From: Paramacrobiotus metropolitanus
Lineage: Eukaryota > Tardigrada > Eutardigrada > Parachela > Macrobiotidae
Assembly: GCF_019649055.1 (NCBI RefSeq)
Contig: NW_026570230.1
Coordinates: 558,001-622,000, forward strand
Direction of reading: 5' to 3'
Length of the DNA stretch: 64,000 nt
Under the pieces are notes generated by a model that did no database searches, was not told the DNA's origin, and worked only from the letters and a program-made list of their open reading frames with translations. This document shows positions 26,377 through 36,581 of this stretch, piece by piece. Positions within the stretch are counted from its first letter, which is position 1. Every line of letters starts with the position of its first letter. The position numbers and the translations under genes were made by a program.

Positions 26377-29300
26377 CTAATCTTTATAGTTCTGTTCGGG
26401 TGTCACTGATGGATCATCTACTGTTTCCATATTCAGCATTTCCGCTTCAGTTTTATTATACGCTTCTGGATCAACAGTGGATAAATGCCCTGTTACTGCA
26501 TCATAGGCTTCCACTTCTCCCAGTGGTACAGTACGCTCAATGACCTGTGGTTCGAATGACAGGTTAGTTACACAAACCTGTATTTTGCCATTTGTCTGTA
26601 CTCGTACTATACCAGACTCTGGAATGATTTTGTTTTCTTTCTCTTCATCGGGAAAGAACATCGCTAATTCTTGCAGTTCTTCGCTTTCCGATAATTTCAT
26701 TTTTCGGAAATCCTTAACTTCTGCAGTTACCCATCTTGATTGAAAGGGTTTAATGCACACTTGCTTTTTCGGAAAAACTTCGATTCTGTGCATTTCTGCC
26801 TTTTTCGCGGGTGCAGTTTTATCTGGATTTTTAATTCCAGATTTTTCCTCTGCAATTTCGGCCTCTCTGACCCAGTCAGAAGCGTTATCTTGTTCCCAGT
26901 TTTTAGACAATGGGAGCACTTCCATATCATCATTGCATTCCTGTGCTGGCTGCACCTGATCAGCCTTCGGTTTCTTTTGTACAGTCTCAACCGGGTCGGG
27001 AGTGTACATAACTGAGTCTGACAGACGTGCCATGGCTGGAGACTCATCGTCCAGCTTGCGCTGCCTTTCTTTACACTCTGGACAACGTACTTCCATTTCC
27101 CGGACCTCATCATGCATGTTGATCCAGTAGAAGCGATCTAACATTTCTCCTCTGAAGGTTACCGCGTTAGGAAGTTCACCAGCATGAAACTTCCTATGGT
27201 ACATCCTCATCAGATCTGGGGTAAAATATTTCGGGATGAAAACTCGATTTCTCCCTTTTGGACCCACTCGTTTCCGATACAGAATACCTTGCCACTTCGT
27301 GAGTGCGTTCGATTCATCGCGCTCAAATGTGGTCATATCTGTATGTTGATTTTCGAATAGATAAATCCACCGATTTGTATCTGGACTACTTCTCTGCTTT
27401 GCTCTCCAGAATTTTAAGGATTCATAATCTTCGAAACTTGGACCAGATCCTCGGTAAACTGCATTACCAATATTTTTATTGGTAAATATTACCGATTCCT
27501 TTGGCACTGGTTCATCACCCCCGCATTCAAGCGAACTCTGTGCTGCTTGATTCGGGTGATTGACCTGTGCTTTCTTCCCTTTTCTCTCTTTCTTCAGGAC
27601 TTTCACTTTATCCAGAGCATTTACATCTGGATACGTTTCCTGTTGATTATCACCACCATCCATTGCATTCAAGACACACTGATAATCCCGATACGACAGA
27701 TTAACGCACGGTGACCTTGCATTTTCATTATTCACTTTTACCGTGCCATAATCGGCTACTTCCAGCATTAACGGTAACGGCAGATGTTTACCAGAATTAG
27801 CATTTAATCTGGTATTTAAATCTGCCTGTTTCACTGCTTCTGCAAATAATGGTGAATTTCGTACAACAAATACCGGTTTGTTGTTTTTCTCACCAGCATC
27901 TGCATGCGGTACTATAGTCATAGTACTAAAGTCAAAGTAAAACGGTTTAAATGCCCAAAAGTCAATGCCAAGTAAGATGCAATTTCTCTTACTTCCGGTA
28001 GTGACAAATGCCGTGTGCTCGTACCATACACCGAACATATGTACGTAGAACATCGCACATAACGGCTCGATTGGGTTTACATCCGCTATACCTGTCGATA
28101 GCACGATATCCTTAACGTGCTCATCACATCGGTACACTTTCAGTTTTAAATCTTCAACAACTGACATAGGAATCAAAGACAAACTTGATCCTGTATCTGG
28201 CATAACACGCACATATTCGGTCTCATTTATCTGTAAAGAGAGATACGCCGCTTGAGCATCCAGAGTAGGGAGGTAATTGATGGGACTTTCTTCGTACTCC
28301 ACCACATTATCCCTTTTCTCTGTTGCCATAGCCTGCATTGTGGGATTTGTTTCCACAAATGCCTCTACACATCCTGTTTCCGGTTTGGCTTGAGATTTTC
28401 GCATCATGTATTGCTTGATGACATGATCGGGCGGCTCTGCCAGAACCGGTTTTGGGGGTGCAGTACTTGCGCATTTCTTGCTCACGTGAGGAACGTGGCA
28501 TTTAAAGCAAATTTCTTGCCCGTCAGGAAAGTACCATTTTGCAAAATCAATTTTGACTCTTGGTTTTACCTCCGACGAAGACGTGCTCGGCTTCTGATCA
28601 TCCTTTTGATCTGATTGATCAGTTTTGATTTGCTGAAACTGGTTTGGCTTCATGAACGGCTTTTTCTGATTTGGATTCTGATAATTTGATCCAAAACTGC
28701 GGCCATTATTCGGATTATTTCTGCCATTATTCTTATTGACAAAATTCCCGTTTGCATTATTTGCTTCCCTCTGATTTGGATTATTCTTCCACAATCGTGC
28801 TTGCAACTTAAGCCCATTCAGGAATGACTCAGTATCCTGAATATCTTGCTCCTCCATGTACGTGTACCAATTATAACGGTACTTTTTCAGTCCCTGTTTC
28901 AAGTAATACGTACGCTCCAGTTCGCTTAACTTCAGTTTCTTAAATGAAGTTGTGAACCAATCTACATAAGTATTCGGAGTATCTGTACTCAGAAAATATC
29001 TGCTGCTAATCTTATCCCTCACTGCCATGAGATCCTTTTCATCTGAGAAATGATTTCTCAGATATTCTTTCCATTTGGACCATGGATCTGATTTATGCGC
29101 TGGATACTTATCATTGTACCAACTTAATGCGGTTGCTGTCAAACATCGTGATAAGCATTTATCCACGACTTCATCATCAGACCACGAATTATGTTTGATA
29201 CAATTTTCTACACTCTCGAGAAAATTTTCAACTTTATTCGAATCCGTTTCGCCGTTGAATTTCTCTGGCCAAAGTGTATCACTCTTGATACCTTTGAATG

Positions 29301-29814
29301 CCTTTGCCAATGAAGCTGCAGTCAGTGGACCAGTTGTTGATACTTCATCCACATTTTTTACTGTCTGCACTTTTTCTGGTTTGTCCCTTTTTTCTTCTTG
29401 GGCTTTAAGCCGCTTTTCAATTTCCGCAAGCTGTATTGCCATATGCACATTGGCAATTGTGTCAGCTTCTGTGATTGTGGGAGACGGAGTTCGACTAATG
29501 CCCATTTGTTCTTGCATATCATGCACTTTAGAGCGAACAGCTTTGTACTCCTCTTTCCGCAATTCATGTCGACCCGGAGCTGTTGACTTCTGATTTCCAA
29601 GATTCAGAACATCTTGGATATCGTCACATATCTGGTTAATCTGTTCCTTTATTGGTGACGGCTGCCTACGGGTACGCAAATCATCCTTTGACCCTGTCTG
29701 TGATTTTGCGTTTTCCCTATCGGCATTGAATTTTGCAACGTTAGCTTCAAACGTTGCTTTTTCTGCCAAAAATTTATTGTGCTGTTCCTTTAATTTTTCC
29801 GCAGCTTTATTCAA
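26377..29814 (-). CDS. gag-pr: Element A gag, protease and an upstream HHCC domain
   Basis: The ORF has 1,145 codons. Residues 1-150 are charged coiled coil, and the frame is open further upstream to about 29907. A retrotransposon capsid follows at about 180-340 (TLWPEKFNGETDSNKVENFL). An Asn-rich stretch leads to one CX2CX3HX4C knuckle (CFKCHVPHVSKKC, about 438). The aspartic protease has PDTGSSLSLI (about 540) and ILLGIDFW. Unexpectedly, residues about 840-915 form an integrase-type zinc domain: ILYRKRVG, YHRKFHAGE, DRFYWINM and CPEC. This lies before RT, and a second such domain lies after RNase H. The last part (VRVQTNGKIQVCVTNLSFEP) is the pre-RT linker of gypsy-type pol. Confidence 0.88.
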   Translation of the reverse strand: MNKAAEKLKEQHNKFLAEKATFEANVAKFNADRENAKSQTGSKDDLRTRRQPSPIKEQINQICDDIQDVLNLGNQKSTAPGRHELRKEEYKAVRSKVHDMQEQMGISRTPSPTITEADTIANVHMAIQLAEIEKRLKAQEEKRDKPEKVQTVKNVDEVSTTGPLTAASLAKAFKGIKSDTLWPEKFNGETDSNKVENFLESVENCIKHNSWSDDEVVDKCLSRCLTATALSWYNDKYPAHKSDPWSKWKEYLRNHFSDEKDLMAVRDKISSRYFLSTDTPNTYVDWFTTSFKKLKLSELERTYYLKQGLKKYRYNWYTYMEEQDIQDTESFLNGLKLQARLWKNNPNQREANNANGNFVNKNNGRNNPNNGRSFGSNYQNPNQKKPFMKPNQFQQIKTDQSDQKDDQKPSTSSSEVKPRVKIDFAKWYFPDGQEICFKCHVPHVSKKCASTAPPKPVLAEPPDHVIKQYMMRKSQAKPETGCVEAFVETNPTMQAMATEKRDNVVEYEESPINYLPTLDAQAAYLSLQINETEYVRVMPDTGSSLSLIPMSVVEDLKLKVYRCDEHVKDIVLSTGIADVNPIEPLCAMFYVHMFGVWYEHTAFVTTGSKRNCILLGIDFWAFKPFYFDFSTMTIVPHADAGEKNNKPVFVVRNSPLFAEAVKQADLNTRLNANSGKHLPLPLMLEVADYGTVKVNNENARSPCVNLSYRDYQCVLNAMDGGDNQQETYPDVNALDKVKVLKKERKGKKAQVNHPNQAAQSSLECGGDEPVPKESVIFTNKNIGNAVYRGSGPSFEDYESLKFWRAKQRSSPDTNRWIYLFENQHTDMTTFERDESNALTKWQGILYRKRVGPKGRNRVFIPKYFTPDLMRMYHRKFHAGELPNAVTFRGEMLDRFYWINMHDEVREMEVRCPECKERQRKLDDESPAMARLSDSVMYTPDPVETVQKKPKADQVQPAQECNDDMEVLPLSKNWEQDNASDWVREAEIAEEKSGIKNPDKTAPAKKAEMHRIEVFPKKQVCIKPFQSRWVTAEVKDFRKMKLSESEELQELAMFFPDEEKENKIIPESGIVRVQTNGKIQVCVTNLSFEPQVIERTVPLGEVEAYDAVTGHLSTVDPEAYNKTEAEMLNMETVDDPSVTPEQNYKD

Positions 29815-29918
29815 CGTTGCTTGTGCATCTACCTTATCCTTTTCAAAAGTAGATTTTTCAGCACCTAATTTTTCCTTTTCCTTCTTAATCGTTTCACGAT
29901 CAGTTCCTTAAAGTCTTT

Positions 29919-30938
29919 TCAAGGTTTTATTCTCAATATCCAGTTTTGTATTTCGCTTTCCAAAGCAGAAATTCTGCGAGTTGCAGTTTTCAATTCTGCT
30001 TTCAGCGCGGAAGCACCTGATTCTAGTGCTGAGAAAACTGTTGACAGGTCAGCATGCTCAGAAACAAGAGTTTGATACAACTCATTCACACTGTTGTACT
30101 TGTCTTTTTCTTCTGCAAGCTCCGTCTTTAATTGCCCATTTTCCAACATTAGCTGATTTTCTAGATCAAATTTATCCAGAATTGCTAGCACATTTGGATT
30201 CGGTACATTATCTTCTTCATTCCGATCAACGTTTCCTTCTGACGTTGATACTGTGGAATTAACTTGACTTGCCACTTCATTGATCGCGCTTAAATCAAGA
30301 CGATCAACTATTGTCGCGCGAGAGTCTTTTGATGTCTGGCTACCTGCATGCGAGCCAGCCATCAAATTGTCTCCATCTTGTTCTGTTTCGACTGCATCAA
30401 CGGACTGCTTATCTGCTGATGTCTGTGGCGGTTCATCGACCTCTTTATCAGCAGTTTTGCCTGCCGTTTCGGCTGTGGCTTTATTTTTGGCATCCAAATA
30501 TTTTTGCCAAATTTGTGCCAAATTCGTACCATATTCCTGATCATAATCAGCCAGGTTCAGATGCACTGTCATCCGAGTGGGAATTTTTCTCCCAGTCTGT
30601 GACCAGTGATCAAAACCTGCTGGTTTGCGATCTGATGTGCCCAAACTGTAAGCCACCCATTCTTGGCTTAACTCTCCTGTACGAGGTAAGGGAATTTTCC
30701 ACCGTGTAAAAAATTCACTAATACTACCTCCTGCTGGGGCAGACCATTGAACTACAGGCGGTACCTGGTAATTGGATTTCGCTAGCATCTCTGCAAAATC
30801 ATCCACATTTACCAAGCCCTTTCTTCGGGACCTTGTAGTTTTACCGCTGGATATTTCATTCTGCGTTCCTCTGGTGTCAGCAGATACTTGGGATGGTACA
30901 CTCTCAGACACATCCGTACTTTCTGCTTCAGAAGCCAT
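29919..30938 (-). CDS. Element A first ORF (339 aa), gag N-terminal region
   Basis: The frame starts MASEAESTDVSESVPSQ about 490 bp after the primer binding site. It has a Ser/Thr-rich start and a middle part with aromatic residues (QEWVAYSLGTSDRKPAGFDHW). It ends in a long coiled coil that runs into the frame break at 29919-29810, where a Lys/Glu-rich coiled coil continues in another frame (RETIKKEKEKLG). I read it as the N-terminal part of a long gag, or a separate leader protein. I do not recognise the middle domain. Confidence 0.65.
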   Translation of the reverse strand: MASEAESTDVSESVPSQVSADTRGTQNEISSGKTTRSRRKGLVNVDDFAEMLAKSNYQVPPVVQWSAPAGGSISEFFTRWKIPLPRTGELSQEWVAYSLGTSDRKPAGFDHWSQTGRKIPTRMTVHLNLADYDQEYGTNLAQIWQKYLDAKNKATAETAGKTADKEVDEPPQTSADKQSVDAVETEQDGDNLMAGSHAGSQTSKDSRATIVDRLDLSAINEVASQVNSTVSTSEGNVDRNEEDNVPNPNVLAILDKFDLENQLMLENGQLKTELAEEKDKYNSVNELYQTLVSEHADLSTVFSALESGASALKAELKTATRRISALESEIQNWILRIKP

Positions 30939-31409
30939 TTTGATAACTATACGAGTATGCTTTCTCGAGATCTCTGTACTTCCTGACAGAGATCACTGAC
31001 CTGACCCACACGCCCCTAGCGTTAGATCAGCTGCTATCTAACGTAATTGCTGCCAGAGCCGCACTACGACTCACAGTACAACTAAACGTTAAACTATGCA
31101 GCAGTACAGACTTCTACTGTACTGCGCCAAACTTGACTGCCCAGCGTACCCGCGTCCAGGCACACTCAGACAATCGGAGATCTACTTCCTGTAGACTCCT
31201 GGCACTTGGCTCACACTGAGGAACCGTGCCGGACACTTGGCTCACACTTAGGAACCGTGTCCACCACAAGCTTCTACTGAGAAGACTTGGGTCACAATCG
31301 CCGTGTACAGTTCCACTTAGAACCTGTAACCTCACGGGACTCTCTGAGGATCCTCGTGGTACTACAGAATCGGCCAAGACTAACAGTTCACAGTTTCCCA
31401 GGGGTTGTT

Positions 31410-31427
31410 ACATTCCGGTGGGCGCCA
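31410..31427 (-). promoter_or_regulatory. Element A primer binding site
   Basis: On the minus strand the bases next to the 5' LTR are TGGCGCCCACCGGAATG. TGG pairs with the CCA end of a tRNA, and TGGCGCC is also the start of the classic tRNA-Lys site. The match length to a tRNA of this species cannot be judged here. Confidence 0.7.
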
Positions 31428-31915
31428 TGACATGCTATACGGCAGTCGCACCGACTACCGTACTCGATGACCAACCTAACTCAGTAGATAAAGTGGAAAA
31501 TAAACACTACGAACTACCTCTTATGCCTAATCCTCTGATAACTAGCAAAACACTTTACCAGCTATCCGACTACGTGCACGAATAAGATTTGGATGATGTA
31601 GTTATCCAGATTGGTGACTTCCGGTAGGTACACACACTAAAGTTTTCGCTACAGAAGACACGAGAGCTCTCATAACACAAGTTCTTATTAGCAATTGCAA
31701 TTTCACACATCACTTTAGTCTCGACTGACTTTCGCTATCCAAAACAGATGATCACTTCTCTGCTTATACATGGGAAAGTTAGCAAAACGTAAAACAGCGC
31801 CGACGTCATTATACGGCGCATACAATCGACCAATTAGTAAGCTCAAAACGGAAGAAACACGCATATACTCTACCAGATAAGTACATAAATGCCGTACATT
31901 ACTCATGGAATGTTA
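31428..31915 (-). repeat. Element A 5' LTR
   Basis: This 488-bp LTR is nearly identical to 21642-22126. Visible differences are a 3-nt indel plus one substitution near position 22, GTGGAAAAT against GTGGGAAAT, and GATTTGG against GATCTGG. Confidence 0.92.
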
Positions 31916-31919
31916 ATAC

Positions 31920-32342
31920 CTCTATATTTTCGCGTTTCTATGACTGAAAAAAGTTTGAAATCAAAATTTGATAAAGGATTTTAATTACAGTAAAACAGTC
32001 ACAGTAATTACAGTCAAATAATATTATACGAAATATTTCCCCAAAAATAGTCGACATATTTCCACATTCCTAATTTTTTAAATCGAAATTCCATCTCTAA
32101 AACTCAGTTGATTATAATTTTTAAAAAAATAGTTTACGATATGTCAAATTGTTTTCAAAACCGTAAGAACTTTTTGAATCGTTTCTGATTCGGAAAAGGT
32201 TTTATGAAATTTAGTGCTGTGACATTGCAGAATGTTTGAAAGTTCTGGGAAGGTTAACAATAGAAGCAATTTCTTTTATGTATGCGTTATGAATTCAAAG
32301 TACTTAGGACTACGAAAGACGATAATACTTAATAATTATTAA
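31920..32342. other. AT-rich spacer between elements A and B
   Basis: No gene or repeat is recognised. It ends in TTAATAATTATTAA, which includes the TTAA that may be the target duplication of element B. Confidence 0.5.
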
Positions 32343-32731
32343 GTACTGATGTTGTCAGAACGACACAGAAGCAGGGAAAATGGGAGCGATCTCCTTTATT
32401 GTGTATCAATAAAGCAACCAAAAACCAACAGAAAAACCAATGCGGAAAAGCTGTGGAAAAAAAGTGGCTGCTAGCGAGCTCGGTGAAATCGTGATAATAC
32501 CGCGGCGTGCTGCAGCTGCGTAACAACTGATACCGCAAAGCATGCCATCGCTCGTAGCGCTGGGCCACACTTCCAAGAGTGCATAGCGAATGCGCTGATT
32601 GGTCAGCGTAGACAAAGTATACGCTGATTACTCAGCGTATATGAGCGGTACGAGTGGCGTGGCCACCTGCGTGCGGGCGACAGAGCAAGCCACAAGTGGT
32701 ATCTACCGCCTCGAGTGAGCGGTCTCTGACA
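32343..32731 (-). repeat. Element B 3' LTR
   Basis: This LTR is about 389 bp and ends TCTGACA. Shared blocks with the 5' LTR include GCGTGCTGCAGCTGCGTAAC, GCATAGCGAATGCGCTGATT and GACAAAGTATACGCTGA. Its left boundary has decayed (GTACTGATG where the other has TGTCAGATG). The minus strand carries AATAAAGG, a possible poly(A) signal. Confidence 0.82.
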
Positions 32732-34593
32732 TGCCTTTGGGCGGGAGTGGGAGCTCCTGCGAGCACCTTCCCGACTCTGCCCCTGGCCAACCCGGTAGGG
32801 TGCCAGGATCCGATACCCGGTAGGGCCGGATGCCACTTTGTCTCTCTAGCCCGGTAGAGCCGCTGTCTCCAGACCCGCGGTGCATGCACCGAACGGCCGA
32901 AATCTGGAGTGCACTCGGTGTGTTGGAGGTTCCAGTGTGGTTTGGTGGTGAAGCTTCTTCGGTCGGTGAAGTAAAAAATAAAGATTTATAAGGCTCATGG
33001 TTAAACATCGAAATAAAAAGATCACAATTCCAGTGAGAATTAAACAAAGTAAGATCATAGTTAGAGATCCCAAAGCCAATTCCTTTGGTTAGAAGGCTAA
33101 ATAAAAACAGCAATCTCTTTGGTTAATAAGTCTAGAAAAACAGGTTTGGTTAAAAAACTAGACAAAAATACTCATTCCGACTAGGCTTGTCCACAGAGCA
33201 GATTCTGTCCACTCGGGTCCTAGTCAACGGTCCGCTTAATCCGATGGGATTGGCCTGGTCTTGTGGATCCGGGGCGGCAGTTCCCAAAGGTGTCCACAGT
33301 ATCCAGTGAAGTAATTTCAGCTGTGCGGAGTATGGAAGGCACTGTTGCTTTCGCAAGGACAGTTTGTTCTTGCAAAAGTTCATGAGTATGATGGACCGGT
33401 CCCGGTTGGGTGGTCCACTTGGGTCTCCAACGTTAACTGGTTTGGCCCTGCATGCCGGTTTGGTCATGCCGAAATGGTGTGATGGACCGAACCCGTTGGG
33501 ACGGTCCCAACTCTTAGTCAAAATGGACTTAGTCGTTTTTTCCACGGTCCAAGGTGGATGGCGGGCCAAAATGGAAGACTCGTTGAGTCTGACTCATGGC
33601 TCACTGGCCGTAGGCCATGAGTTAGCTAACTTAGCTAGTAGCTAACAGCTACCGTGTCAGAAGGGTTTTACCTGAGATCGTGGCCATAACAAAAATTAGT
33701 GGCTTCTGACGAAAATATCAGATTGGCCTGGCCAAACTCCAAAAATTAGGTTGCGGGCGCCGGTGGGCGTTTACCACGGAGTAGCCGGTCTGCTGACTAG
33801 GACAGTTTTGCCTCTGGGCAGGAGATTCTTTGGTTTTGCCTCTGTGCGGTTGGTGGTAAAATCTTTGGTTTTGCCTCTGGGCGGTGCGTGCAAACATGGG
33901 TGTACCACAACTTCTTTGCGGCTCCCACTAGCTCACTAGTCCCGGTTGCCTGGTATGACATCTAGACTCGTGAGCCGCATATGGTCCGTTCGACTCATAG
34001 CGGGCCTGGTCCAACTTCTGTGGGCCAGGGCTTGTCCACGGCTTGTCGCAACTTCTATGCGGGCCATGGCTTATCCGCGGCTTGTCGCAACTTCTATGCG
34101 GGCCGTCGCCACCTTCTGGGCGCTGAATCTTTTCCGTGCCGGGAACTTAGCGTCGGGCCAAGTTCGGTCCGGTGGACTCCGTCGGATGGTCTGGGATGGC
34201 CAGGCCAAATTCATGGCCCCAGTCGGTAAGCCAGAGCCAATCCGGTGAATCCGGTTAAGATCCAAAGATTAAGGTCCGGTAAGATAGACGTTACATGGCA
34301 GTAAGCCACGTTTGTTGGGCGAGGGTAACAACCGATGGATTGTACCCATACTGGTGGTCAAGTTCCGCTTCAGGAGTATGGTCCCACTTCTAGGCGACCG
34401 GGCCATTTCTAGGCCAATGTCGGTCCACTTCTAGGGCCGACATGCAGGAATGGCCGTTGGCCTATTCCTGCACCTCTCTTTGGTCATCGCGCTCGTCGGC
34501 CGGCTGTAATGGGTCGACGACGCTTTTTTCGAATTCCGCCATTTCCTGTTCAGTCGTATTGTCCTGGTGACTGGAGGCACTGGCCGGTTGGAC
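32732..34593 (-). other. Element B 3' non-coding region with short repeats
   Basis: No reading frame with a motif is visible. Short direct repeats occur: CTTTGGTTTTGCCTCTG three times at about 33810-33885, and GGCTTGTCGCAACTTCTATG twice at about 34037-34105. Phrases like CACTTCTAGG recur in both this region and around 45785-45850 of the same element. Confidence 0.55.
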
Positions 34594-35953
34594 TTATTGA
34601 CTGGGTTGTTCGGCCGGGGTCTGGCGGCGCGAAGACGATGTCCCTGAGCGCTGAGTGCGAAACTTCGTTGGAAGTTTTCGCCCGGCCGTTCGGTTAACGA
34701 ACGCCTCCGCTGCGTCTTCGTGGTCGCCCGGCTGGCGGTAACGGTGTGAACCTGGTAGGCACTGGTCCTGGGGCCGGCATACTCGGCAAGCGCGCCGGTT
34801 GGGATGTGGCGCGGCCAGGAGAAGTCCGTTTTTCAGGAGACCGACTTTTGCGGGGCGATCTCCTCGGTAGAGGAGATTTGGCCCGTGCGGTCTCGTATAG
34901 GACTCTTTGGACGTCCTTGTCCAAATCTTCTTCGTCTTCGCTGGACAGTACGCCGTAAAAGGCCGCTGGGAATTGAGGGGTTTCCTCATTACTTTCGACC
35001 TCCTCCGGTGGGAGTTGGTTTTCCACTGGCTGGCCTGGTCTCGGGCGTGGTTCGACTGTCCAAGCTCTTGGATTGATATGTGGTCCCCGGATGTACATCG
35101 CGTGTTCGATGATTTCGCCAGGCAGTTTGCGCTGGCGAAGGGCCTGGCTTTTGCTTCTCATAGCCATTAGTCTTCTGATGAGGATATTCCGTTCCTGGAC
35201 CAGCAGCTGACAGCCTCGGTTGATGCGGTCAATCTCATGGTCGGTCAAGGTAGGATCGCCCGCGCGTATTCGCTGGCGCATGTCCTCTTCAGTAAGGTTC
35301 AGGCGAAGATCAACTTCTATGATCTCGCTGACCATTTCGTTATGCGGGTCCATTTGATACTGGCTGGTTGGGCCCGTTGGGGTCAATCGAATACGGTGCC
35401 CCGCTTGAGGCTCGTCCCGCAAAGGTTCCGTTGTCCCCGATGGGATTGGGCGCTCCTCTGGTGGTGAGTACACGTGTCCTTTCCCAGGGAAGTTATTCGG
35501 CGGTGACTTCTTCTTCTTGGCCGGCAGGCCGCGAAGCGTCAAAGTCGGTTGGCTAGCTTTGGGCTTAAGTATGGACGGTCCGGGCCTAGTGGGGCCAGGA
35601 AGCTCTGTCCATAGCTGGGCCACTCCACGCTGGTGGTGTTGGCCTGCGGTTTGGATTGAGTTCCAAGTCCAAGGGTGGTCCTCTCCAAGCTGGGAGTGAC
35701 CGTTGCGAAGGAGGCTCTTCCTGTTTTTGAGGGGTCCTCTTCTTAGTTTTGAACCTGGGCGATTGTGGGCCACCAGTTGTAGCTTGCGTGGCCGTTCTTT
35801 CCGGTGTGGCGGGCTCTCCTCCGGTCGATTTTGTGGTCTTCGGCTGAACGACCGAAGTTCCGCCTTAAGTATCGCCTTCAACTGGTCTTGGCGTGGACGT
35901 GGTATCTGATGATGCCGTTGGCTCATCGACCGCCGTGGGACTTGTCGATGCAC
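34594..35953 (-). CDS. Element B accessory ORF X3 (419 aa plus shifted end)
   Basis: The main frame 35953-34694 is 419 codons. The first half is Gln/Arg/Pro-rich, and its middle third is acidic/helical (EIIEVDLRLNLTEEDMRQRI, LTDHEIDRINRGCQLLVQ). The end is a basic SR/SP-like tail (RRSPRKSRSPEK) suited to nucleic acid binding. A second frame, 34989-34594, overlaps the end and may continue it after a shift. It lies 3' of integrase, where Ty3/gypsy elements normally have only untranslated sequence or env. No transmembrane segment is visible. The function is unknown, and I do not recognise a family. Confidence 0.5.
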
Positions 35954-36028
35954 AAGTCGGTAAGGCTGGTGTCGACTCTGGCTGGGCCGGTTTCTTCGGC
36001 GAGAGCTCGAAAGTTTTATCGAGCAAAC

Positions 36029-36397
36029 TTACGTCCATTTCATCTTACTGCGGAGGAATTTCCATGCTGGTACCTGCTGTAGCGGGTCCAGCAGTCGCCA
36101 CAGTTTGGCTTGATGCTGGCCCAGGCATGGTTGGTTCTGGGGCCGCTGCTGGGGCTTGGACCAAGGTTGGGTCCGCCGATGTTGAGGCAACCGGTGCATG
36201 TGTGGTGGTCGGCGCCGTTGGCGCTGCCCCTGAGTCTGGTCGCTATTCATTAATTGGATCGAAGTCGCCGGGGCGTTCCGTCGTTGACGGGCCAGGTCGT
36301 TGGACCTTCGAGTAATTTTCGATAAATTTTTTAATTTTCGATTGCGGAGCCACCTTATAGTGTGCTCTACAACAACTAACGAATCGCCGGCAGGCAT
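36029..36397 (-). pseudogene. Element B accessory ORF fragment between X2 and X3
   Basis: This 122-codon frame is rich in Arg, Gln and Pro and sits between X2 and X3 in another frame. It may be a frameshifted link that once joined them, or the antisense of a real frame. I give it low weight. Confidence 0.3.
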
Positions 36398-36581
36398 CGT
36401 ATGGTTGGGAGTAAGTTCCTTGAGCAGAGCTATCCGATGGGATAAGCTTTGCTGCTGTTGTGTCAGCCGGACCGCTTGGGTGGGCTGAATGGGCTGAGGT
36501 CCAGTATCTGGTTGGACTTACGACGATCGATGTCCTCGGCGTCTCTGATCAGGTTACTGACGTGTAACGCCACTGAGATGG

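Larger units (their letters stand above)
21642..31915 (-). mobile_element. LTR retrotransposon A (about 10.3 kb)
   Basis: Two LTRs of 485 and 488 bp bound the element and are flanked by ATAC (21638-21641 and 31916-31919; AATAC if the LTR is one base shorter). Ends read TGACAT ... ATGTTA on the plus strand. On the minus strand the order is 5' LTR, primer binding site, coiled-coil/gag ORF, gag-protease-HHCC ORF, RT-RNase H-HHCC ORF, unknown 477-aa ORF, purine tract, 3' LTR. The LTRs differ by about three substitutions and one 3-nt indel, so the insertion is young. Three frame breaks and the lack of an integrase core argue that this copy is not self-sufficient. Confidence 0.9.

Noticed and set aside
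21926-31906. Identical 63-codon frame in both element A LTRs (21926-22117 and 31715-31906)
   Set aside because: It is identical because the LTRs are; it is short and has no motif.
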